A stretch of DNA of 64,000 nucleotides. Source: Ignelater luminosus. Lineage: Eukaryota; Arthropoda; Insecta; Coleoptera; Elateridae. This document shows, piece after piece, positions 34,973 through 44,880 of the stretch. The stretch is from positions 1 through 64,000 of the forward strand of contig VTPC01091024.1 of the NCBI GenBank assembly GCA_011009095.1, given 5' to 3'. The notes below the pieces were generated by a model. That model saw nothing but the letters and a program-made list of their open reading frames with translations. It did no database searches and was not told the DNA's origin. Position 1 is the first letter of the stretch; each line of letters opens with the position of its first letter. A program made the position numbers and the translations under genes.

Positions 34973-35044
34973 CGGGAGGCCAGTCATTTGCATATCGCGA
35001 TATGTGACTGCACCGCCGCTTCAATTACGAACAACACTTTTATA
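34973..35044 (-). promoter_or_regulatory. promoter-like GC-rich patch with TATA box and donor site
   Basis: On the minus strand TATAAAAG (35044 to 35037) is followed by a GC-rich stretch with an initiator-like GCAGTCA about 36 bases downstream, then ATGCAAATGACTGGCCTCCC and a donor G/GTAAGACA whose GT is at 34972-34971. The same bases contain the octamer ATTTGCAT (plus strand) bound by POU factors. This is a consistent layout for a first exon with a short start MQMTGLP. The TATA-to-initiator distance is a little long, and no downstream exon is identified. Confidence 0.25.
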
Positions 35045-35715
35045 AAATAAATTAACTCCTTTTATCGGAGACATCATAAATAATATAATGACTGAAGGAA
35101 TCTTTTTATGTAAAATCTTCACCCATAGATACTAATGTTTTTTAATTTTATTAGTAACGATGGACCAACCGCTAATTGCATAATCATATTGTTATTAAAT
35201 AAAAACCATTTCCATTCTCAACAAACAAGAATATATGTATATAGGAAGAGGCAGTGTTTTTCCATTTAAACACGCCGTTATTAATGCATAGGTTAACACT
35301 ATATTCTCACACAACACTGAATTCAGCAAGCAAATACAAAATACACACGCACGCATACATATACAAAGGTTATTTATTAACATCTAGTGGGTGCGGGTAT
35401 GCTAATCTGCATAAAAGTAATTTGTGGTAGCAATTACAGTTCGTTATTTGTATACAACAAAGAGCAAAATTAATCATCTTTATTTATCAATAAATATTCC
35501 GATACATTACAAGTGTGATATTCAATAATTAATGCAGTAAAGTTTCGTTTACTACTCTGCATGTCAATTATTAAATACATAATTAATTTGTGAATTATCG
35601 GCTAACTAATTAACAAACAATTGCATATAATTTGAATTTCCGTAAGATTCTTATTTATAGCAATTTACTTTTCGTATTTTGTTCGACTCGGTCATAAATT
35701 AACTTAAACATCTCT
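35045..35715. other. AT-rich spacer
   Basis: Nothing recognised; the open frame at 35195-35383 on the minus strand is not supported. Confidence 0.4.
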
Positions 35716-35790
35716 ACCGCAGGTAGGATTCGAACCTACGTACCCTTATCCCGCGTAAGGTGCATTAACCAACTGTGCTACCGAGCTGGG
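35716..35790 (-). repeat. tRNA-like sequence (pseudo-tRNA or SINE head)
   Basis: On the minus strand a perfect T arm (GTAGG-TTCGAAT-CCTAC) and a perfect five-pair anticodon stem (CCTTA/TAAGG) are present with a D-arm-like TAGCACAGTTGGTTAATGC. The loop is CGCGGGA, which lacks the invariant U at position 33; nominal anticodon CGG. The acceptor stem pairs poorly. It is probably a tRNA-derived repeat rather than a working gene. Confidence 0.5.
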
Positions 35791-35942
35791 TATTCTAGTT
35801 GGTTAATTAGGCTCGAATCTTTCTAGATATTAAATTTAATAATTTTCTTGAGTTACTCACTGATAACAGACATTAAACTATTAATGACGTCTTTACAATA
35901 AGTCATATTTCAATTTAAATTAATTAATATATATATAATATA

Positions 35943-35979
35943 CACCTTACGCGAGATAAGGGTACGTAGGTTCGAATCA
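35943..35979 (+). repeat. second partial copy of the tRNA-like sequence, inverted
   Basis: CACCTTACGCGAGATAAGGG and GTACGTAGGTTCGAATC repeat the anticodon-arm and T-arm half of the sequence at 35716-35790 in the opposite orientation. The D-arm half is missing. Confidence 0.55.
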
Positions 35980-37498
35980 GTTAGTTTGTAATAACTTCTG
36001 ATTACATAACATGCCAAGTCCAGTAGCAAATGCGAAACAGACTAGACTAGACTAGATTTCAGATGCTAGAACAAGAAAAACTGGAAAAGGAGATAAAACA
36101 TTTTTAAATACGGAAAAAACAAATTTGACATAAAAGTACATTATGCCAAACACGTACTGACACGGATAACAGCATACAGGGTGTTTTATTTTACTAAAAA
36201 CATACAAATCTCAATATGGAAAAAATCAGGGCCAGAGTTTGCTTTCGCCTACCACAAAGCGTAATGCTTCCTATGCCATGTTAGAAGTCGTATGTTTTTA
36301 GTAACCTAACCGAATCCCATATAAGCTTAATACTGATTCTATTGAATTCCTCGAAAACAATGAAACATGCCAAAGTGAGATTTTCCACACTATTTATACA
36401 GGGTGAATTTAAGATCGCGCATAATATTTCGCCACGTTATTCTACATTAGAAACTGAGAAAGAAATTCTGACACCGTTTTAACGAAAACTTCGTCGTTAC
36501 GAAATTATTAACGCTCCTAATTCTTATCAGAATTTCTTTGTTTTAATGCCACGTGGCTATAAAACAATGTCCTGTTTTGAGATTAAATATCTTTACTTTT
36601 ACAGTTTCTTAACAAAATAAGTGTTCCTGTAAAATTTCACTTCTTTATACTGAAAAACAACGACGTTTGAAATTTTCAAATCTGATCAAAAAACAGATTT
36701 CTCGTGGTGTCTTTAGTAGTAGGCTGTTCTTAAAACAAATAAATAAGTTAGCAGTTACTTTTCTAGAAGAAAATGTGACCTGTTTCCTGCCAACTCTTTA
36801 AATTACTGTATGGAACACTCTCCAAAAAGCGTTTATGGCAGCCGCCGAGAACCTTTTGGAAACTTGCGACGATTCTGTGAAAGAATCAGAAAGGCATGTC
36901 TAAAAATGTTCTGAAATGTAATTAGAAGATTTATCCTGTTTAAATACAGATTAAGAAGTGTTACCAAAACTTAATATACTCGTAAAAGCTCTTTTTTGGA
37001 AAAAACATTTTTAGTATTTAACTGTTCAATTATTTTTATCACTAAATGATTTTCCTTTTAAACACTTGTTTTTGATTACTATGACTAAAAGCTACCCAAG
37101 TTCGAGACCAATATCTGCTACCTATTAGAAGATATTAGCGAGTTTTAGCAACTTCGTGTTAAAAGTTACGGTAAACGTTAAAGTCAAGTGATTTTTTTAA
37201 ATGTTTAGCTGTACCGCATTTTATACCATTCACTCGCATTTGACATTTCGCAAATCATCATATACAGGGTGAGTTTTTCCGATGTTTAGCATGGGGATCT
37301 CGGAAACTAGCGAAGATAGAGAGACGATTAAATGGGAAAAGAATTGCAGTTTTACCAGCTCAATTTAATGAGCTTTTTGTTTTTTAGAAAAAATGCATGG
37401 CTAACTAGATATCTCGCAAAAATGATTTTTTTGTTATTTTGTTCGGAGACCCATAGATAAATCTACAATGAACTCTAAACGAACAAGAAAGTGAACGA
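35980..37498. other. stretch with three isolated CAGGGTG termini
   Basis: TACAGGGTG occurs at about 36176, 36400 and 37264, all in plus orientation, each probably the end of a decayed short element. The first has an inverted partial match (TTACTAAAAACATAC at about 36191 against GTATGTTTTTAGTAA at about 36289). No coding region. Confidence 0.45.
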
Positions 37499-37938
37499 AT
37501 GAAAAAATATAAATATCTGGGAGCATACATGAACTCTGAATTGGATCCAACCCAAGAAATCCGGGTAATTCATTATTCTGAGACAGAAATCTAAATGGGT
37601 CACTGAGATTGAGGTTTGTCGAATTTACATCTGGTCCGAACTACTACTATTTAGAATAGAAACCGTAGATGTTAAAGGCGCAAATAACAAAGAAAACTTG
37701 AAGCCTTTGAACTTTAGATATACAGATGTATGCTAAAAATATAACAGACAGCCAGAATTACCAATAAAGAAGCGCTACGAAGTTTATGCAGAGACAGAAA
37801 ATTATTAAGAAAAATTAAAGTGATCATGCAGGTTAGAATAGATGTGAAGCAACTATTCCACACTGTAAAGAACAGAGAAACTTTTAAAAGAGTGGTCACC
37901 AAAATTCGTTGATGGAGACGGCATAGGAAGGAAAAGAT
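37499..37938 (+). pseudogene. LINE ORF2 C-terminal remnant
   Basis: The frame from 37499 reads MKKYKYLGAYMNSELDPTQE, the conserved KYLG block after the RT active site in many arthropod LINEs. After a gap, another frame gives KLEAFEL, IYRCMLKI, TARITNKEALRSLCRDRKLL and NRETFKRVV, the typical C-terminal region (KLEAFE.W.YRRMLKI.W..) of the same class of non-LTR retrotransposon. Several stops, two of them at expected Trp positions. Clade not decided. Confidence 0.65.
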
Positions 37939-40900
37939 TATTCTTATTATTGTCAAATCTTTGCCGTAGAATATTTAAAAATATGTTGCAATGATGCATT
38001 GTTGTTGCCCTGAAATCATTTATAGAAAAGAATAACTTTGCAACCAGCAACCCTAGTAAAATATCATCCAGCGTTGTCAGCTCTAAAAGCTTTTAATGGA
38101 TCATATTTTAAAAACCATGGATTTATGGCGATAAATGTATTTAACATTATATAACGGTATAATCTATAATGCTCGTCGGTTCATAAATTTCTACAATTGA
38201 TATTTTCAAAATATTTTATTGTTGCCGATCCACCACACATAGGAATCCCCACCACCAACAAATTGATCTAGTCATAATTTTGTACTACAATTAAATGCTT
38301 AGCACGCAATACGCTATGCCGCTGAATGCTAACACCTTCACAATTCATTAAAGTTCTTTGCCATTGCTCAACATGAAACAACAAACTCCCGGGAACTGTA
38401 CGCTGTCTGTCCTTTACGTCCGTCCCATTCCAAAAGGTCAACTTGGTTGCGTTCGCACGAGAGTACTTGGATCTCCACTCTCCCACACGATTCAGATTCT
38501 CTGATTGAAGAGATCACTCCTATAACAGTATCTACAACCTTTGGTAACAGAAAATAATTCTAAATTCGTTCATTTGTTCGTCTCTCAGCTCAGACCTGCC
38601 AAACTGCATCTGCCCTCGACTCTCCATTTTTCCTCAGGGCCATACAGTATAATGTAATAATGTACTGTGTCATATTGATTTGACTAACTTAGTTGTACTG
38701 CTTTGTATGTTTCAGTATGTCATGCGAGGTGCATCATATCAAAATAAAAGAAAAACGAAAACTGTAGGCGTCATATATTGAAAATCTTGACACTATTCAA
38801 AATTATTTATGTCCTTCTGAACCTTTACTCTCCAAAATCATCGATAAATCATACTACAGTATAAATATCTTCAAAATGGATAGAAATATTCAGATTAGCA
38901 TCGTTTCTCGATATCTTGGAAGCAACACGGAATGTAAATGTGAAATTTCTTGCTAAACTGTTCCTATAAGACCTTTGGTATTTATATAAATTTAAGATCA
39001 AAGTACACTCCTTGGGAGAAGATACAGAAAATATCTATAGAACTCCTTTGTCATACACAATGTCTCAGAATTGTATGCTAAAAAGTAAACAGAGCAATTC
39101 TGGGTCCAAAACTAAGCAAGAAATTCTAAAATGCTGTACAAGTTACCGCGCAAATAATAAATCAAACTTGGCAAAAAAAAATGAAACCAGTAACACTCAC
39201 TAACAGTAATGTGACATAAGAAAGAAAATATGTAAAAGTTTGTTTCATATCTGCCAGACATTCGACACAGATATAGAACTGCAGTGAAAATCGATATAAA
39301 AATACAGATAAGTTGTAGCAAATATGTGCTGTGGTTTTTTTCTTTGTATTTCAATTGATAAGTAAGGTAAGATACAATCATGTATTGGTGCTTCATTCTA
39401 TCTGGCAATCCTATCATGAATGCAGTCTAAAAACAATAAAATGCTTGCTTGTTTAAAATTGCTAATTTAGTACACAAAGTGTATGCTTGTAAATAGAAAA
39501 GAATTACTTTGACCTATAGATTCTGATAAAAAGCCTTTTGCAGTCTACAATTTGGCAAGCCTCCTTTTAAAGTGACGGACATAGAAATCGGCATTTTTAG
39601 GATCAATTTAGTTCGATCGGATCAGTAAAATTAAGGCATCTCGAAAGAAGCCAATAGTATTTTTGGCAGCAACCAAGGCTTGTTTGATCCCAAAAGTCTA
39701 GTTCACTTCCATCAGTTAAAAAAACTAGATCGACCCAACGATCCAGACGGTCTTTTCAAAATAAGAACCAACAATTGAAGGTGTTTTAAGTACAAAGTGC
39801 TCAATAAATTTTAGATATTTACGTAAACGACAGAAATTGCCTTAGATCGACACTGATTTTCTTTCATAAATATAACAAAGTAGGAAGAGAAAATGGAAGG
39901 TAAAGGGCACAAGCATCGAATTTATAGTATTAATTAAAGGACTGATTTACATTTATTTTTGATTCAAGTGTTTTGCAACAAGGATAACTTTGAATGTGGT
40001 TTTCTACATATATTAGCTAACCAGGCAAAAGAACAATAAAATATCTTAGTAACCATAAAAGATAATTAACCGGTAGAGAAGTACATAAAAGAGGCCTTCT
40101 CTGTTACATCTTATTACCTTATCTACAAGAACGGTAAATAATGAAAGTTCTATTCGATTTCGTTTAAACATTGTAATACAAAAAAACTTCTCACCCATAA
40201 ATGTTGTTGATCATGCTGTGATTAATCCATTTTAAAAGAATGTAAGACCATCGAGTGCTACAAATTTTGTATTCAGAGGGAGGAAGTAACACGTTTTCCA
40301 CTACAACATTCATTGTACGGAAAGCATAAAAATGTTAACCTCCATTGCACAAACCTTATATAATAATAGAACTTCTCATAGAGCCATTCTAATTAACGCC
40401 TCCCTGCTGTGGTACAAATGGAATGACACCGCTGTTTTCGCGCCACGGGTCCAATAATAGAATTAGAATTAATTACAACGCAGTTCATGCTTTGAGTGAT
40501 GATTATGACCTCACCCATGAGTCTTGTTATTCTTTTTTAAATTTGCTTTATTAAAACTGTTAAAATAGGTACACCTATTGTATACTTACAAAGATACGAG
40601 CATATAAGTGAAAACATTTATGAGTTAATGACTTAAACAGGAAATCGCAAAAAATTTAGAAACAGAAATGAATGTTCATTTATACTTTGACAAACAAGTT
40701 AATATATCAATGCTAATGAGTACATGTGACGTAAAATTTAGTTACGGAAAAATATTATGCACCGTGTTTCACAAAATTGCTATCTAATTGATGACACAAA
40801 TAATGAGATTCAAAGTTAGAAACAGTAGGAAACAAGTAATAATAACGGTTGAATGCACCACGACGAATTTTTGTTACATAATATTTAATAAGCTTCGTTT

Positions 40901-42023
40901 TTACAAATCATTAGAGAATTCTTAAACATCTTGGGATAAGTGCGACGTCGTAAGTACCTATATAAGTAACAAGCAGTAGTAGCATTTTATAACTTGATGT
41001 CATAATACTACTAGTCAGTACAAATATAAACATCTTCTGTAGTAGGCCCTAAATCAAGCACTTTGTGTGCAACAATGGGACAGTCATTCATTATGGCTTT
41101 TAAGTGCTTTTGACCTATAGTGGGGATCACGTGACACTGCTACTGCCGGACATCAGATAAGATCAGTTAAAAGACACTCTCCGTGTGTGGCGAAATCCTG
41201 CACACACCTTCAACCTCGACTAACAAACTTAATCTTCGTTAGTTCTGCAGTTAGGTAACAACATACACATCATATATTATTAGTTAATGCAAAAAGATTC
41301 ACAAAATGGTGTGCATGAAGTCACTTAGACAATCCCTAAATAATGAACTTGGCATGACAATCATAATTCACGTGTAGATTTCTGTGCTTATAAACCCTCA
41401 AGATTAATGTGAATATAGAATTGTTTGATATTTGAATCGATGTGCTGTCCGCCTGCCATCTCACTAACAAATCTTGGTGCAATAAAAAAACAGCCACGGT
41501 ATTCGTGAGCGGCTGTCGGTTGGCAGTGACAGGGAATACCGAAAATATCTGAACAATCGCATATAATCTTAGATCTTTATCCACAATCCACATCGATCCA
41601 AAACAACCCAACAACAAAACCGAACGTTTTACTGGGGACTTGGAAATAAATAAACTGAACCTAGTTTTAATTTTGATGAATGAGGCTATCATCTGCTTTG
41701 AGATAATTTACATAGCTTCGTATTTCTTCAGAGACCACACAAATAGAAAAACTTTAATTTTATGAGAAAAATGGAAAGATTTTATCAGTCCCGAGATCAT
41801 CTGATCAATTAGTTTAGAGCATGGCAGTTTAATAGCAGCTGTTAAACTAATTATTACGATATCTGGTTTTGGAAGAGCCGCAGCTATTCTTTTATTTTAT
41901 TAATGGATTTATTATGTATTAATAAAAATATGCACGTTTCTAATGAAATATCTTTCTACTTTAAAACTGTCATTAGGATCTGTGCTTGTTATAATATTTA
42001 ATAAAATAGAAACTTGTACTTAC
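37939..42023. other. long stretch without a supported gene
   Basis: 38220-38650 is G+C-richer with an unrecognised 72-codon minus-strand frame (38268-38486, contains LTFWNGTDVKDRQRTVPGS), possibly part of an unclassified repeat. A 118-codon minus-strand frame at 41336-41692 is the longest open frame here but has no known domain and AT-poor flanks at 41440-41530 only. The remainder is AT-rich DNA with nothing recognised. Confidence 0.35.
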
Positions 42024-42067
42024 CAGCCAAGATCAGCACAAGAGAACATCAATATGTCGTAACCTAC
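42024..42067 (-). CDS. candidate internal exon of 44 bases, unassigned gene
   Basis: On the minus strand a strong acceptor (AATTTTTCTTTCCAG) precedes 42067 and a consensus donor (GGCTG/GTAAGTAC) follows 42024. Of the three frames only one is open; it reads VGYDILMFSCADLG plus two bases (TG). The peptide is hydrophobic with Cys and could be part of a membrane segment or a buried core. Phase 0 in, phase 2 out. It is on the same strand as the candidate at 48433-48504, whose end phase (0) is compatible, so the two could be neighbours in one transcript with a 6.4 kb intron. I do not recognise the protein. Confidence 0.4.
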
Positions 42068-43977
42068 CTGGAAAGAAAAATTAGAAATTTAATTAGTTAT
42101 CAAAAAATGTAGAATATAAACTGGTTTTAACAAAAACAAAAAGAAACTAATAGGTCTAAGAATGTTTTAACGAAAGACTTCTTGGAAATTATTTTGTTAA
42201 ATTGGATTAATCTTGTGGGAGTAGAAGTAATTTCTAATAAAATACTGAAGTTGCACCTTCTCATATAATATAACAACAAAGGCTTGTAACAATACCAAAA
42301 ACGTTTCAAATGAGAAAATGTGCAATGCGTTTCTCAACTTCATTATTAATCAATAAATCGAAATTTTATTCAATTCTTATTCCTTGAAGTAGCTAAAAAG
42401 AGTCAGTTTTTCTAAAGTGTTTGTAGATTACGTCCTTGAAAGTTATTCCAATTATTTCATTTTTACGAATGAATATGAAAGCCATCGTGTATTTTCCTAA
42501 GAAGTAAATTAATTAGCATTGTACAAATGTACTTCATTACACTCGCAATCATATCATAATCAGAGGGTCGTCGATGTCAGATAACGCGAAGTTGTCATAA
42601 CATCCAAGTGACACCCTACCATAAATGATTTATGTTTTCCAATAGTTTTCATATAAAGCCTGCACAATTCCAACGATTTATGATTGTTGGGTGAATATAT
42701 TTCTGGCGTATTTGAATTCCCTGGCCATTACACCTCAATAAGTGTTTTGTAAGGTGCCCTTTGTCCCAACGACAATAAAAATGTCTCCGGAAAAGTTCGC
42801 GGAAGTTGCAAATATAAGATACGAACGTATTCTTACTTATTTATGTAGTGTATACCTGAATTTTTAACACTGTTCGAAAACAGTCTATGTACCCTGTGTC
42901 TCATGGAAAGTGTTACATTCATTTTTCCCTACGCATGCATTTTCTGATAGATTAAGCGTTGTTTGCATGTGAGATGAACTCAGTGGGTAACATTAATTGT
43001 CCTTGTTGCCAGGGCGTTTACAAAATGTTCATAGAATATTTGTGTCTGTTATTGCAAAAGCCATGTTTACATACGTAAAAAAGCATAATGTTTTGCTGCT
43101 CTGTTACAGTAGTAATACTTTGATTTTGAATTTCGATAGTAATGTGAGATGCGCGTCGAATGGAGAAATAAAATCTAAGTTCCCTGTTAATCAAATATTG
43201 GACACGTAGAAGATCCTCATTGTAGCATCTCCAGATAAGACTAAATTTCAGTATGAGAGAGAAATACAAGTGAAACTCCCGAAATTTCAGTGTATCGTAG
43301 TGTTAGTGGTGCCCGTAAGTAACAAGAATTAAACACTCATAGAATTGTTACAAAGGCAATCTTCAGGCAATTACTTAGGCAAATAGTGAGAACTTTATTT
43401 ATTGCAATTAATGTGATGAAGCGTTTCCGCTCATTACGAAGAAAACATACAAAATGCAAAAGTTAAGTCAATAGAGGTTTTAAGACACTTGCTAGTTCGT
43501 TAATAAAAAGTCATACGTTCTTGAGCAAGCTCAACTTGACATGAATTAGTGATGTCGAAATGTATTAGTGAAAACACCAGCAAACTCTCTTATAACAAAT
43601 GATTTAAGATATAACAGAAAAAGAGAGTTAATCGTGTTTGCATTTAGCAGATAAGAATCATTATGACCAGTGCCAAAGTGTTATCATTATCATTATTATT
43701 ATTATTACACTCACTATGGTTGATTCTAGTCCAGTGCACTTTGACTAAACTTGGTCTTCTGTGCCGAATGTGTTGGTTTTATTGTCTCATTATTGCACCT
43801 GACTACATATGAGATTATCTCTAGGTTCCTATTAAATAAGTGCCTGTTCGTTGTATTGGCTTCTCTTTGTCTTGAATGAGTCATTAATAAAGAGTCGTAA
43901 TTGCCTTATTAAGTAGACCAATAATTGTAAAGAACTTTTGTCAAAGATCTTTTCCTAAACAGCAGGTAATACTAATA
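42068..43977. other. AT-rich stretch, microsatellite near its end
   Basis: ATT/TTATCA microsatellite at about 43680-43706. Open frames at 42127-42309, 42997-43209 and 43018-43269 are unrecognised. Confidence 0.4.
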
Positions 43978-44683
43978 ACGGGTGTCCCAAAATTCACGCA
44001 AGAAGTAATTTTGATAGAAAACACAGGTTTTTAATTAAAAATTGTAAATTCTTCGTTGATTCCTAAAGTATACAGTATAGGGTTATGTATGGAATAGCAT
44101 ATCGGATAAATGGCCTCTACGGCTTTGCTGGCACATACGAACCCTTTTGTTGAAATTTTCCATGACCGTTTTGCGTAAATGTAGCTGAATCTCGTTGATA
44201 CAGCGCTGAATTTCGTCATTCAAGGCGTGGGTTGTTGTAGGCTTGTTGGCATAAACCTTAGACTTCAAAAAACCCGAAAGAAAAAAGTCCAACGGCGTTA
44301 AATTGCATGATCTGAGCGGCCAATTCTGATCACGAAAACGGGAAATTACACGACCAGGAAATGACTCATGCAGTAATTGAATTGTTTCTGGGGCTGTATG
44401 GCATGTGGCACCGTTTTGTTGAAACCACATGTCGTCCACATCCATATCATGCAATTTAGGCACAAAAAACTGGATTATCATGTCGCGATAGCGAGCACCA
44501 TTAACTGTTATTGCATGACCAGCCGCATTTTCGAAGAATGAAAACGCGTTGTTCTTTCGTGTAGCGCTCCATTTTTAATAACCCTAAACTATCAGCTGTC
44601 ACACTGTCTTTTTTTCCGCTGGCAACACTTTAACGCGCAAATGGCGCAAAATTCAAATCTTGCGTGAATTTTGAGACACACTT
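43978..44683 (-). mobile_element. internally deleted rosa-like element
   Basis: The ends read ACGGGTGTCCCAAAATTCAC (left) and, inverted, AAGTGTGTCTCAAAATTCAC (right), followed on both sides by GCAAGA. TA flanks are at 43976-43977 and 44684-44685. At 706 bases it is about half the family length: the start and the last half of the transposase gene remain, while the middle is missing. Such deletion derivatives can be moved by a full-length relative's enzyme. Confidence 0.85.
44083..44572 (-). pseudogene. truncated rosa-like transposase
   Basis: The ATG at 44572 begins MERYTKEQRVFI, closely like the start of the copy at 32888. At about 44538 the sequence jumps out of frame to the region FFENAAGHAITVNGARYRDM, removing roughly 190 codons including the first catalytic Asp. 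The rest is open to a stop at 44083 and contains WFQQNGATCHTAPET, where the second catalytic Asp is Asn, and SCNLTPLDFFLSG with the third Asp. It is inactive on three counts. Sequence divergence from the 32.8 kb copy shows that it belongs to a different rosa-like family. Confidence 0.85.
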
Positions 44684-44716
44684 TAGAACTCCGTCGTACT
44701 CATCGTCTTTGTGTGC

Positions 44717-44880
44717 TTAGACAGCTACTATCGTAAGATCTTGGGCCAGCTCCTCTTCAGCCATAAGGAAATTGATATGTGGATAGAGGATACGCAGTGC
44801 TCGCTGCATAGAGATGATGTTTTGTAAGTGACGGTGGAAGTGGCGGCAACAAAAGCAACTGAGTGATCCAGCGACATTAA
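44717..44880 (-). pseudogene. GC-richer open segment interrupted next to the rosa-like insertion
   Basis: On the minus strand a frame open from about 44880 contains CCRHFHRHLQNII then MQRALRILYPHINFLMAEEE and LAQDLTIVAV, ending at TAA (44719-44717). In the same frame after the stop, AHKDDEYDGVL continues to the element's edge at 44684. The composition and the persistence of the frame past one stop suggest a former coding exon or gene fragment into which the rosa-like element inserted. I do not recognise the protein. Confidence 0.25.

Noticed and set aside
35716-35790. Functional tRNA gene with anticodon CGG
   Set aside because: No U at position 33 and a poorly paired acceptor stem; a diverged second copy nearby shares the defect.
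41336-41692. 118-codon minus-strand open frame
   Set aside because: Long for this composition, but no domain, no splice sites that fit and no family resemblance; kept only as a note in the stretch description.
43291-43314. 24-base exon-like block on the plus strand before GTAAGTAAC
   Set aside because: The acceptor is weak and two frames are open; in AT-rich DNA this is expected by chance.
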